A DNA stretch of 64,000 bases from an uncultured Porphyromonas sp. (GCF_900541275.1 NZ_UQJH01000001.1:496001-560000), one strand, 5' to 3'; shown: positions 34,428 through 43,595, numbered from the stretch's first letter. Notes: generated by a model not told the origin, from the sequence alone. A program made the numbers and translations.

Positions 34428-35812
34428 TACGACCTAAAGAGGTACCTAAAGGCCTCATCCACCCGACTGACCGGCACGACCCTTATGGAGGAGCTCCTGC
34501 TCAGATCAAGGCTCTTGGCATTGTCTTGAGGGATGATGATCTGGCGGAAGCCGATCTTCTCCGCCTCAGCGACGCGCTGAGCGATACGAGACACAGCGCG
34601 CACCTCACCGCTCAGGCCTACCTCACCGGTGACGCATATCTCTCGACTGATCGGGAGGTCAAGGCTGGAGGAGAGTACGGCAGAGAGGATGGCGAGATCG
34701 ATGCCCGGGTCGGTGATGTAGAGCCCGCCGGCGATATTGAGGAAGACATCCTTCTGCACAAGCTTGAAGTTTGCTCGCTTCTCCAGCACGGCAAGGAGCA
34801 TATTGGCTCGCCGGAGGTCTGTCCCCGTGGCAGCGTGCTGAGGATAATTGTAGACTGCTGAAGAGACTAATGCCTGAGTCTCCACTAAGAGTGGGCGTAT
34901 CCCCTCCATGGTCACACCGATGCAGATCCCGCTGAGGCTGTGGTCGCTCCCCGAGAGGAGCATCTCGGAGGGATTAGTCACCTGCCGGAGCCCCTCCTGC
35001 TTCATCTCGTAGAGGCCAATCTCAGAGGTGTTTCCGAAGCGATTTTTCAGAGACCTGAGGATCCTATACTGATGGTTTCGGTCGCCCTCAAAGCGCAGGA
35101 CGGTATCGACCAGGTGCTCCATGATCTTTGGTCCGGCGATCTCACCATCCTTGGTGATGTGGCCGATGATGATCACAGGGATATTGGTATGCTTCGCAAA
35201 AGCCATCAGCGCCGAGGTACACTCCCTCACCTGTGCGAGACTGCCGGGCGCAGAGTCACTGCGGGAGGTGCGCATCGTCTGGATGGAGTCGACGACCAGC
35301 AGGTCGGGGCGTGAGGACTGAGCGGTATCAATGATTGTCTCGACGTCCGTCTCCGAGTAGAGGAGGCATCGGGAGATCGCCGAGGCGTCAGTGATCCGCT
35401 CCGCCCGGATGCGTATCTGCCCCATACTCTCCTCCCCACTGACGTAGAGCGTGGTGATGTCGGGATTGCGCAGCACACTCTGCAGGACAAGGGTACTCTT
35501 GCCGATGCCCGGCTCACCGCCCATCAGGACGAGAGACCCCTTGACGAGCCCCCCGCCGAGGACGCGATTGAGCTCACCGTCACGCATGTCCATACGCGGA
35601 GCGCTCTCGGGCGACACCTCACAGAGCGGCACCGGCCGGTGTCCTCCCTCCGTGCGATCACTTCGGATCTTCACCCCCGGGAGATCGTCCCGGACGCGAA
35701 ACTCCTTGAGACTATCCCACTCCCCACAGGAGGGACAGCGCCCCAGCCACTTGGGGAAGTCCTCGCCGCAGTTGCTGCAGACGTAGACCACCTTATCCTT
35801 ACTTCCGCTCAT
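34427..35812 (-). CDS. radA: DNA repair protein RadA
   Basis: RecA-like ATPase that helps branch migration during recombination. The 461-aa protein has an N-terminal C4 zinc finger (YVCSNCGEDFPKWLGRCPSC), Walker A GGEPGIGKSTLVLQ, the RadA-specific KNRFG and a C-terminal Lon-like domain (GGLYITDPGIDLAI, TGEVGLSGEVRAVSRI). It starts 6 bp below the flavodoxin-fold gene and abuts the radical SAM gene. Confidence 0.97.
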   Translation of the reverse strand: MSGSKDKVVYVCSNCGEDFPKWLGRCPSCGEWDSLKEFRVRDDLPGVKIRSDRTEGGHRPVPLCEVSPESAPRMDMRDGELNRVLGGGLVKGSLVLMGGEPGIGKSTLVLQSVLRNPDITTLYVSGEESMGQIRIRAERITDASAISRCLLYSETDVETIIDTAQSSRPDLLVVDSIQTMRTSRSDSAPGSLAQVRECTSALMAFAKHTNIPVIIIGHITKDGEIAGPKIMEHLVDTVLRFEGDRNHQYRILRSLKNRFGNTSEIGLYEMKQEGLRQVTNPSEMLLSGSDHSLSGICIGVTMEGIRPLLVETQALVSSAVYNYPQHAATGTDLRRANMLLAVLEKRANFKLVQKDVFLNIAGGLYITDPGIDLAILSAVLSSSLDLPISREICVTGEVGLSGEVRAVSRIAQRVAEAEKIGFRQIIIPQDNAKSLDLSRSSSIRVVPVSRVDEAFRYLFRS

Positions 35813-35818
35813 CGCTCG

Positions 35819-36334
35819 TCACTCAGCGCAGAATTGCTTGTAGTACTCGACGCTCTCCGGGAGCCGCTCAGTGACGTCCTCGGCATCAGCGCTAAAGAAG
35901 GAGAATATGCGACCAAACTTTGCTCCCGCATAGCCGATGCTGCTGATGATGGGGACAAAGAGGCCCTGCAGTCCGCTCTCTCCGTACACCTCCTCCGAGG
36001 GAACACCGGCAGAGGTGGCGAGGTCGATCAGCTTTCCATCGAGCGTCCCCTCTCCACCGGCTGCCGAACCGGCGCCCCACACCTGGTCGATCCAGCACTT
36101 CATCACCCCGGGGACAGACATCCAGTAGAGAGGAAACTGCAAGATCACCCGATCCGCCTCACGGAGCAGCTTCTTCTCCGCCTCCACGTCAAAGGTCATG
36201 CCCGACCCGCAGGCATCGGCGAGGCAGTGGATGGTAAGGTCGGGATCATTCATCGCTCTCAGACCCTCAACCCAGCCCTTTGACACAGTAGACTCTTCCA
36301 GGTGGGGATGTCCCACAACAACTAATGTTTTCAT
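35819..36334 (-). CDS. Flavodoxin-fold NAD(P)H-dependent oxidoreductase
   Basis: A 171-aa protein starting MKTLVVVGHPHLEESTVSKG, with VILQFPLYWMSVPGVMKCWIDQV as the flavin/quinone-site block. This places it in the NQO1/KefF/MdaB-like flavodoxin-2 family: FMN or FAD-dependent reduction of quinones or similar compounds. The start at 36334 is chosen since the preceding 15 codons overlap the likely promoter. Head of the unit with radA and the radical SAM gene. Confidence 0.88.
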   Translation of the reverse strand: MKTLVVVGHPHLEESTVSKGWVEGLRAMNDPDLTIHCLADACGSGMTFDVEAEKKLLREADRVILQFPLYWMSVPGVMKCWIDQVWGAGSAAGGEGTLDGKLIDLATSAGVPSEEVYGESGLQGLFVPIISSIGYAGAKFGRIFSFFSADAEDVTERLPESVEYYKQFCAE

Positions 36335-36366
36335 AAGAAAAAATGTTTCGCTTAGTTCCTTTGAGA

Positions 36367-36394
36367 CAAATGTAGCCATTTAAGGGGAGACAAA
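36367..36394 (-). promoter_or_regulatory. Promoter of the oxidoreductase-radA unit
   Basis: Minus-strand TTTG (36394-36391), a 16-bp spacer and TACATTTG (36374-36367). The spacer is shorter than the usual 19-21, so moderate support. The 22-bp repeat array at 36405 lies just upstream. Confidence 0.45.
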
Positions 36395-36404
36395 GTCGGG
36401 CACA

Positions 36405-36492
36405 GGGATGGAACTACAGTCCCGCGGGGATGGAACTACAGTCCCGTAGGCTTGGAACTACACTCCCGTAGGCTTGGAACTCCACTCCCGAG
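36405..36492 (+). repeat. Second 22-bp-period repeat, TGGAACTACAGTCCCG (4 tandem units)
   Basis: Cores at 36409-36424 and 36431-36446 (both TGGAACTACAGTCCCG), 36453-36468 (TGGAACTACACTCCCG) and 36475-36490 (TGGAACTCCACTCCCG), exactly 22 bp apart, all in one orientation, with 6-bp spacers. The core is partly palindromic (GGAA...TCCC). It lies between the diverging oxidoreductase and HAD genes. Unrelated in sequence to the CTAATACCGATATTAG family. Confidence 0.93.
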
Positions 36493-36558
36493 GGAGGAGA
36501 CTCCGGGCAGTTCGCCATTTTTGTCTATCATTGCACTCGGAACAATTGAAAGAGAAAG

Positions 36559-37182
36559 ATGATCAAGAACGTATTAGTAGATGTAGGAGGAGTACTGATA
36601 GACCTCCACAGATCAGTAGCTGTCGATCGGCTGAGAGAGCTGGGAGTAACGGATGCAGACGAGATGCTGGATGCCTACCGCCAGACCGGCGGCTTCCTCG
36701 ACTACGAGAGCGGGCGGATCAGCACGGAGGACTTCACGCACCACCTCTCCGAGACCTACCACAGAGAGATCACTATAGAGCAGCTCCGGTGGGCCCTGCT
36801 TGGTTTCCTCAAGCGCGTCTGTGAGGAGAAGCTCACCTTCCTCGAGGAGGAGATCGCACCACACTATCGGGTACTGGCACTCTCCAACACCAACCCTCTG
36901 CTGTATGACTACTTCGAGAGCAAGGACTTCATCTCCTCCGGCAGACCGCTGTCGGACTTCTTTGAGCGCGTCTTCACCTCCTACACTATGGGGATGTGCA
37001 AGCCGGAGCGGGAGATCTTCCTAAGGGTCCTCGAGGAGGGCAATCTGCTACCTGAGGAGACACTCTTCCTCGATGACGGACCCGCCAATACCGCCATGGC
37101 TCGCTCCCTCGGCATGGTCGCCTACACCTGCAAGAATGAGGAGGACTGGCGGGATCCGATCCGCCGCCTGCTGGTCAGATAA
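36559..37182 (+). CDS. HAD-family hydrolase (subfamily IA, YihX-like)
   Basis: A 207-aa phosphatase-type protein. HAD motif I is NVLVDVGGVLIDLH (catalytic Asp8), motif II ALSNTNPLL (the Ser), motif III lysine in MCKPEREIF, motif IV FLDDGPANTAMARSLG. DxG instead of DxD in motif I is typical of the YihX/epoxide-hydrolase-like branch. Substrate unknown, perhaps a sugar phosphate. It overlaps the convergent feoAB gene by 8 bp at the 3' end. Confidence 0.92.
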   Translation: MIKNVLVDVGGVLIDLHRSVAVDRLRELGVTDADEMLDAYRQTGGFLDYESGRISTEDFTHHLSETYHREITIEQLRWALLGFLKRVCEEKLTFLEEEIAPHYRVLALSNTNPLLYDYFESKDFISSGRPLSDFFERVFTSYTMGMCKPEREIFLRVLEEGNLLPEETLFLDDGPANTAMARSLGMVAYTCKNEEDWRDPIRRLLVR

Positions 37183-39679
37183 GTAGCCCCGTCAGCAGAT
37201 AGGCAATCCAGGAGAGCAGCCAGGCGACACCCGTCGCATAGACAGCATCAAAAACCGCCCACCTATAGGAGCCGGTTTCCCTCCCCACAGCGACGAATGT
37301 AGCGATACAGGGGAAGTAGAGCAGGACGAAGACAAGAAAAGCGACCACCGTAGGGATGGTCAGCACCGGGCTCCCATCCGGATAGGTAGCCTGAAGCAAC
37401 CGCTCCGAGAGGGAAGAGGTATCCTCCTCATCCCCCACATAGAGCACCCCGAGCGTACTCACCACCACCTCTTTTGCAGCCACACCGGTTAGCGTCGACA
37501 CAGAGAGTCGCCAGTCAAAGTGCTGTGGGGCAAAGATGGGAGAGACTGCCCTCCCCAGCCGTCCGATGTACGACTGCTCCTGCGAGATGACCCGCAGCTG
37601 CCGCTCCGGCGTGAGCGTCTCAAAGCTCGCCGCCTCCTCCGGACCTACCCGATCCTTATAGGAGGCTACCAGCTCCTCCCCCTCGGGGGTCTCCAGACTG
37701 TCGATGTGGGGGAAGTAGCCCAGTGCCCAGATGATCACCGTCGCAGCGAGGATCGTGGTTGCCATTTTCTGCAGATACTGTCGCGCCCGCTCCCAGGTAT
37801 GGATCGCGATGGTCTTGGCGGCCGGCACCCGATAGGGTGGCATCTCCATGACGTAGGGGGTCTCATCGTCCATGGGGAGGACCTTTGAGAAAAGCAACGA
37901 CGACAGCACCCCGACCAAGATCCCCAGGAGGTAAATGGCAAAGAGTGCCACCCCTGCATGCCGGGGGAAGAAGGTCCCCACCAGCAGGAGATAGACCGGG
38001 AGCCGCGCGCTACAGCTCATGAAGGGCGTCACCAAGATCGTGATCAGGCGAGACTTTTGGCTCTCGATCGTGCGTGCTCCCATAATCGCCGGGACACTGC
38101 ACCCAAAGCCCATAAGCATCGGCACAAAGCTCTTGCCGTGCAGCCCTATCGCCGCCATAAGGCGATCCATGATAAAGGCGGCCCTGGCGAGGTAGCCTGT
38201 GTCCTCCATCAGACTGATGCAGAGGTAGAGGATGAGGATGTTGGGTAGGAAAACCAGCACACCCCCTACGCCGCCTATCACCCCATCCACCAGCAGCGAC
38301 CTCAGGGGGCCCTCGCTCATCGTCCGCTCCAGCAGACTACCAAGCCACCCCATACCACTCTCTATCCAGTCCATAGGGTACTGACCGAGGGTGAAGGTGA
38401 GCTCAAAGGTGAGAAACATCAGGAGCAGGAAGATCGGGTACCCCCACGCGCGATGAGTCACTATGTCATCGATCCGCTTATCGATCCGCGTGGACCGTCC
38501 TTCACTCCGCCGAATATAGATCCCGTCAAGTATTGTCCGGATGTGCCTGTATCGGATGTCGATCAGTTGCTGCTCAAGCACGCCATCGCCCTCTCCCGAC
38601 CCGGTATGACTCTCAACGATCCTGTCCACCTGCTCCAGCACACGGCTGCCGGCGGGATCACGACGAGCCACATAGCCCCTGAGCGTCTGGTCCTGCTCCA
38701 GCAACTTAATGGCGAGGAAGTCCGGACGAAGCCAGGCACTCTCATCACCAAGAGAGGTCTCCGACTCGATGAGCCGGGTCACCTCCTCTATGGACTGACG
38801 GAGCGCCCCCTCATACTTCACGCTCGGCCCGGTGGGTCGATGAGCAGCGTCAAGTCGCTCCCGGTGTAGACGAGCCACAGTAGCAAAGAGCTCCCTTAGC
38901 CCCTCACCGGTCCGACCGATGGTCGGGATCACCGGCATACCGAGCCGTCTCGACAGCGCCTTGATATCAAGCCTTGTGCCGCTCTCCCTCAGCTCGTCGT
39001 ACATATTCAGCGACACAACAGTCGGCACGCCTGCCTCCATGAGCTGAATCGTCATGTATAGGTTTCGCTCCAGATTGGATCCGTCGACGACATTGACGAT
39101 CACGTCAGGCGGAGTCTCGCTCTCAAAGAGCTGATGGGTCACAAACTTCTCCTCCGGTCCGTAGGAGGAGAGGGAGTAAGTCCCCGGCAGATCGACTAAG
39201 TGGAAGAGCGTATCCCCCTGTCGGTAGTCCGCCACGGCAGCGGCCACAGTAACACCCGCATAGTTGCTCACCTGCTCGTGAGAGCCACTGGCAGCATTGA
39301 AGAGCGAAGTCTTGCCACAATTTGGATTGCCGACAAAAGCGACCGTCACCTCACTGGCCACCGGACCCTTTGTCTTAGGGAGACTATTTTCCGCAAGAGG
39401 TGGAGGCGTACCGACTAAGTGATCAGGAGAGACAGCTTCGGGCTCAGCCTTGGGCTCTACGGGTGACACCTCGATCGTCTCCGCCTCAGACCGGCGTAAG
39501 GTGAGTCGGTACCCAAGGATGCTGTACTCGACCGGATCGAGAAGAGGCGCATTGCGTATCACCTGCACCTCAGCTCCGGGGACAAACCCCATCTCCAGCA
39601 ACCGCTTCCGAAAGGTCCTCGGAGCTGTATGATAGACGATGGTGCCGGTCTCTCCCGTGTGGAGCTGTGTAAGTCTCAT
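37175..39679 (-). CDS. feoAB: FeoA-FeoB fusion ferrous iron transporter
   Basis: Fe(II) uptake protein of the inner membrane, 834 aa. An SH3-like FeoA domain (about 1-72, MRLTQLHTGETGTIVY, LLEMGFVPGAEVQVI) is fused by a Pro/Glu-rich linker to FeoB. The G domain has G1 GNPNCGKTSLFNAASG, the switch region NYAGVTV and DLPGTYSL; the membrane part begins near 410 with two gate regions (VGGVLVFLPNILIL, GFGCSVPAIMGART). The fusion is known in Porphyromonas and relatives. No Fur site was recognised upstream. It overlaps the HAD gene tail to tail. Confidence 0.96.
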   Translation of the reverse strand: MRLTQLHTGETGTIVYHTAPRTFRKRLLEMGFVPGAEVQVIRNAPLLDPVEYSILGYRLTLRRSEAETIEVSPVEPKAEPEAVSPDHLVGTPPPLAENSLPKTKGPVASEVTVAFVGNPNCGKTSLFNAASGSHEQVSNYAGVTVAAAVADYRQGDTLFHLVDLPGTYSLSSYGPEEKFVTHQLFESETPPDVIVNVVDGSNLERNLYMTIQLMEAGVPTVVSLNMYDELRESGTRLDIKALSRRLGMPVIPTIGRTGEGLRELFATVARLHRERLDAAHRPTGPSVKYEGALRQSIEEVTRLIESETSLGDESAWLRPDFLAIKLLEQDQTLRGYVARRDPAGSRVLEQVDRIVESHTGSGEGDGVLEQQLIDIRYRHIRTILDGIYIRRSEGRSTRIDKRIDDIVTHRAWGYPIFLLLMFLTFELTFTLGQYPMDWIESGMGWLGSLLERTMSEGPLRSLLVDGVIGGVGGVLVFLPNILILYLCISLMEDTGYLARAAFIMDRLMAAIGLHGKSFVPMLMGFGCSVPAIMGARTIESQKSRLITILVTPFMSCSARLPVYLLLVGTFFPRHAGVALFAIYLLGILVGVLSSLLFSKVLPMDDETPYVMEMPPYRVPAAKTIAIHTWERARQYLQKMATTILAATVIIWALGYFPHIDSLETPEGEELVASYKDRVGPEEAASFETLTPERQLRVISQEQSYIGRLGRAVSPIFAPQHFDWRLSVSTLTGVAAKEVVVSTLGVLYVGDEEDTSSLSERLLQATYPDGSPVLTIPTVVAFLVFVLLYFPCIATFVAVGRETGSYRWAVFDAVYATGVAWLLSWIAYLLTGLLI

Positions 39680-39800
39680 GACGCTTATTTATCCTCTAAT
39701 CTCTTCTGATTTGCAAATGTGCCTAAAGATAGTGGGGATCTAAATACTCACTTCTGAGTATTTTCCCGCTCCCTCAGCCGCCATCAAGAACTCTATTCCC

Positions 39801-39831
39801 TTGCGGGGGGGGGGGATTATGTATATCTTTG
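39801..39831 (+). promoter_or_regulatory. Promoter with an 11-G tract in its spacer, upstream of the beta-barrel gene
   Basis: -33 TTG at 39801-39803 and -7 TATCTTTG at 39824-39831 are separated by 20 bp, the consensus spacing. Eleven consecutive G occupy 39805-39815 inside that spacer. Loss or gain of G by slippage would change the spacing between the two elements, so expression of the downstream genes is probably phase-variable (inference). Confidence 0.75.
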
Positions 39832-39878
39832 TGGCGAAAACCTTTCCCTAATTTCCTTTTCATCACGATATCGGTGTT

Positions 39879-42188
39879 ATGAACGCTTGTACCAAAACCT
39901 TACTGTCATTGCTGGTGACGCTGCTGACAGGTCTGACCTGTCTCGCCACGGACTACCACACACTGCTGAGGGACAAGACCACGGGCGAGGCGGTCGCCGG
40001 TGCGACTGCCCTCCTCCTGGCACCCGACTCGACGACCATTGCGGTGGTGGTCTCGGATGCCGAGGGGGCGGTGAGGCTCTCCGGCGAGGGAGCGTGCTGC
40101 CTCCGTATCTCGCACCTGATGTACCATCCGCTGACGGTCGACCTGGTCGGGGCGACGCTCCCCGACACCCTTCGTCTGGAGCCGCGGAGTGAGCTGCTAG
40201 AGGGGCTGGTGGTGAGTGCCGACCGTCCCGTGATGAAGCTGCTGGAGGGCGGCATATCGAGCTATGACGTGGAGCTGCTCTTCGAGAAGAGTCCCGTCTC
40301 CACCGCCTATGAGATGCTCTGCCGCCTGCCGGGGATGAGGGAGGAGGGCGGCGTGCCGGTGCTCGCCGGGGTGTCGGGCTTTACTCTGGTGATGAATGGC
40401 AAGCCCTCATCTCTGCCACAGGATCAGCTGCTGGAGCAACTCAAGTCCATACCGGTGTCACTGGTGGCGAGTGCGGAGATCTCCTACACGCCGATCGCCC
40501 GGTATCGGGCTAAGGGGGCGTCCGTCAATATTGTACTCAAGCACCAGTCCAGAGACCGGGTCACCTCCGGGCTCTCCGCACAGCTCTTTGGGACCTATAC
40601 CTCTCAGTACTACAGCCGGTATGCTGCCGGGGGAAGTGCCCTATACACCTCTCCGAGCGGACTATCCGTCTCAGGGAGGTATGGTGCCGGTCTCGGTGAC
40701 CGGATCTCCGATCTGTCGGTGGTGACCGGCCCCATCGGCTCCTTGCCGGAGATAAGGACACGCAATGTCGGGAAGAGCTCTTTCACCACCCATACCCTCT
40801 CGCTTGACCTGGGATACCGGAAGGGGCGCCACGACCTGTCGACGACGTACTACGGTACATTCTTCCCCAATAATCACTTTGCCGAAAAGGATATCGAGCG
40901 CTCTCATCCGATAGAGAAGGAGCAGGAGTCAACGCAGGGGACACACCACCTCAGCGTGGAGTATGGCTACGACGGACACCTGATGATCGGTGCCTTCTAT
41001 ACGGACTATCACCACAGCCAGTCTGTCACCTATGGCACCGGAATGGACGCAACGCCGAGTGAGGCCTTTGCCTTCGACAACGGTCAGCGGTCTCGTGTCG
41101 TGGGTGCGCATGTGGACAATAGCCACCGGCTGGGAGGCGGCTGGGGAATTGAGTATGGGAGCAAGTTCTCCCTCTCCCACACCGCCAATCGTCAGCAGTA
41201 CTGGGTCGTCGCCGGAGAAACGCAGACGACTGACCCGACTGAGCGGGTGAGCCGGGAGCTGCTGGCGGACATATACCTGGGGGTCAAGAAGCAGCTCACC
41301 TCCGCGCTCTCCATTGATGCGACTCTCATCGGGGACTATGCCCGATACTACGGTCATGAGGAGACCTTCCGACTGATGCCTCAGGCCTCCCTCCTCTACA
41401 GGATCTCTCAGACGGATATGCTGCAACTCTCCTTTAACTCTCAGAAGAAGTACCCCGCCTACTTTGAGCGCGAGCCCTTCTCTACTCAGCGAAGTGCCCT
41501 CCAGGTGTGGCAGGGTAATCCCGATATCAGACCCTTCGTCACCTACAATGCGCAGGCGGTCTATGTGCTGAGGGGGAAGTACCAGTTCGTCATCAGCGAT
41601 AACTACGCCCCTCACTGCTTCATCCAGCAGATGTATCTCGATCCGGAGCTGGAGAAGATCGTCTACAAGACCTGGAACTGGCACTACTACAATAACCTCA
41701 GCCTGACGGCGGTTGCGCCTCTTCCCAAGACTGATTGGTGGCAGGGACGGCTGGTGCTGGATGTCGGCTCCACGTGGATCAAGCTTGATGTGCCTTTTGT
41801 CGGGACCGTAGATCGCCGACGCACTTATCTATTTGGCTCTCTCTCCAATGACTTTGTGCTCAGCGAGCGTAACGGACTCACCGCCGGACTTGACTTATCC
41901 TATATCACGGGGAGCATGCAGGGGATCTATGACATCTCTGATCTGGCTAATCTGAGTGCGAGGATGAAGTGGGTCAGCCGGGACAAGAAGTGGAGCGTGA
42001 CGGTACGGGGCAACGATCTCCTGGAGAAGGGATCGCCGAGGGTCAGGGCGAACCAAGGGGTGCAGCAGTTTGACTTTGTCCCCAGTCGACACGGGCGCAA
42101 CTTCAGTCTGGACATCCGCTACACCTTTGGTAACTACAAGAGCGTGAAGAGCCCGTCGCTGCTGGACACCAGCCGCTTCGGTATGTAG
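39879..42188 (+). CDS. TonB-dependent-receptor-like outer-membrane beta-barrel protein
   Basis: A 769-aa exported protein. Signal peptide about 1-23 (LLSLLVTLLTGLTCLA), then a carboxypeptidase-regulatory-like N-terminal domain (about 25-110, LLRDKTTGEAVAGATALLL), a plug-like region (about 115-210, LLEGLVVSADRPVMKLLEGG, PVSLVASAEISYTPIARY) and a long C-terminal barrel ending in FSLDIRYTFGNYKS. This is the outer_membrane beta-barrel layout of many Bacteroidetes proteins related to TonB receptors. The ligand is unknown. Its promoter contains an 11-G tract, and an SGNH hydrolase follows 50 bp downstream. Confidence 0.9.
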   Translation: MNACTKTLLSLLVTLLTGLTCLATDYHTLLRDKTTGEAVAGATALLLAPDSTTIAVVVSDAEGAVRLSGEGACCLRISHLMYHPLTVDLVGATLPDTLRLEPRSELLEGLVVSADRPVMKLLEGGISSYDVELLFEKSPVSTAYEMLCRLPGMREEGGVPVLAGVSGFTLVMNGKPSSLPQDQLLEQLKSIPVSLVASAEISYTPIARYRAKGASVNIVLKHQSRDRVTSGLSAQLFGTYTSQYYSRYAAGGSALYTSPSGLSVSGRYGAGLGDRISDLSVVTGPIGSLPEIRTRNVGKSSFTTHTLSLDLGYRKGRHDLSTTYYGTFFPNNHFAEKDIERSHPIEKEQESTQGTHHLSVEYGYDGHLMIGAFYTDYHHSQSVTYGTGMDATPSEAFAFDNGQRSRVVGAHVDNSHRLGGGWGIEYGSKFSLSHTANRQQYWVVAGETQTTDPTERVSRELLADIYLGVKKQLTSALSIDATLIGDYARYYGHEETFRLMPQASLLYRISQTDMLQLSFNSQKKYPAYFEREPFSTQRSALQVWQGNPDIRPFVTYNAQAVYVLRGKYQFVISDNYAPHCFIQQMYLDPELEKIVYKTWNWHYYNNLSLTAVAPLPKTDWWQGRLVLDVGSTWIKLDVPFVGTVDRRRTYLFGSLSNDFVLSERNGLTAGLDLSYITGSMQGIYDISDLANLSARMKWVSRDKKWSVTVRGNDLLEKGSPRVRANQGVQQFDFVPSRHGRNFSLDIRYTFGNYKSVKSPSLLDTSRFGM

Positions 42189-42238
42189 TCCTGGTTTTAG
42201 GTACCTTGTGGGTCTCAACGATAGACACCTATTTATAT

Positions 42239-43573
42239 ATGAGTACCTACTTTAGATCCACACTCTTTGTCTCGCTCCTCATCCTGCTGTCGGCTCCGGT
42301 CGTACGGGCTCAGCAGTGGATGGACCCTGCCGATGCCGATCCCTGCCCGGTGCAGAGACGTCTGACGACTGATGCCGGTCTCTACGAGCGAGCTGGGAAG
42401 GGAAGCAGCTCCTATGGGCTGCTGGTGGAGTTTTACACCACCTCACCGACGATCCGCATCCGGATCACCGCCGACGGGGCGATCTCATCGGGGATAGACC
42501 TCTTCGCTACCGACTGCGACGGAGTGACGCGACCCTGCCGAGAGACAATGGTGGCGGGCGACCTCATCACCTTTACCAAGCCTGAGACGAAGAGCACCCA
42601 TAAGTACGGCGACCGCTGCCGACTCTATCTGCCCCTCGGGGTGACGGTCACGTCACTGCAGGTGGGCGTGGACGAGGGTGCGTACTTCGACTGGCTACCC
42701 GACCGGGTGGAGCGACCGATCTTAGTCTGCCTGCCGTCGGAGCGGGGTGTGAGTCCGTCGGAGACCCGCGCGGCTCGGCTGGAGCGCGAGCTGGACATCC
42801 CGGTGATCGCTGTCCCTGAGGGCTTGTCCAAGGAGGAGATGATGAAGTCCCGACCCCGCCTAATCCTTACAGGGGAAGCGAGAGATCTTGCCTCGGAAGC
42901 GAGGGAGGCTCTGGGGCTACCGACGAAGTGGGTCTGTCAGCCGGTGACGCAGTCGAGGGACCGGGAGTCCTACGTCTGGGAGCAACGGCATAACGAGGTG
43001 ATCCTCCGCAATCGAACCGCCAAGCCCAGCGTACTGGTGCTGGGTAACTCGATCATGCACTACTGGTCCGGACTGCCGGCATCGCAGCACCACCGCGGGG
43101 ATGACTCATGGAGCAAGCTCTTCGGGGACCGCGTGGTGACCAATATGGGCTTCGGCTGGGATCGGGTGGAAAACCTCAACTGGCGCCTCACCCATGGAGA
43201 GATTGACGACTGCGACCCGGAGGTGATCCTCCTCGCCATCGGGACCAATAACCTCTCCGCTGGAGACGACAACCAGCACATCGCCCTCGGAATCGCTGAG
43301 ACGGCGGCCCTTATCCGGCGTATGAAGCCCAAGGCTCGGCTCTACGTCCTCGGAGTGCTGCCCCGCAAGGATATGATGTCCCGGATCCGCCCGCTCAATA
43401 TGCTGACCGAGTCGCTCATCAGCGTCATCCCCGGAGCCACCTTCATCGACGTCTCCGAGGGGCTGACAGAGGACGGCAAGCTCATCGACGCCCTCTTCCG
43501 CGACGGCCTGCACCCCAATGCCGACGGCTACCGCATCCTTGGCGACAACATCGCCCGCCGGGTGGACCTCTGA
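42239..43573 (+). CDS. Exported SGNH/GDSL-family hydrolase
   Basis: A 444-aa protein with signal peptide (LLILLSAPVVRAQ). The N-terminal half (about 30-150) is a beta-rich SGNH_hydro_N-like domain; the C-terminal half holds the SGNH blocks: Ser in VLGNSIMHYWSG, Gly in GFGWDRVENL, Asn in AIGTNNLSAGDD and catalytic Asp/His in FRDGLHPNADGY. Likely a periplasmic or surface esterase acting on acylated glycans (inference). I use the ATG at 42239 because it begins a proper signal peptide. It probably shares the phase-variable promoter of the preceding barrel gene. Confidence 0.9.
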   Translation: MSTYFRSTLFVSLLILLSAPVVRAQQWMDPADADPCPVQRRLTTDAGLYERAGKGSSSYGLLVEFYTTSPTIRIRITADGAISSGIDLFATDCDGVTRPCRETMVAGDLITFTKPETKSTHKYGDRCRLYLPLGVTVTSLQVGVDEGAYFDWLPDRVERPILVCLPSERGVSPSETRAARLERELDIPVIAVPEGLSKEEMMKSRPRLILTGEARDLASEAREALGLPTKWVCQPVTQSRDRESYVWEQRHNEVILRNRTAKPSVLVLGNSIMHYWSGLPASQHHRGDDSWSKLFGDRVVTNMGFGWDRVENLNWRLTHGEIDDCDPEVILLAIGTNNLSAGDDNQHIALGIAETAALIRRMKPKARLYVLGVLPRKDMMSRIRPLNMLTESLISVIPGATFIDVSEGLTEDGKLIDALFRDGLHPNADGYRILGDNIARRVDL

Positions 43574-43595
43574 TCCATTCTAAGCCGGTGGGGTA

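Noticed and set aside
36405..36492. CRISPR or binding site for a known regulator
   Set aside because: Unit and spacer sizes do not fit CRISPR, and I cannot match the core to a known operator.
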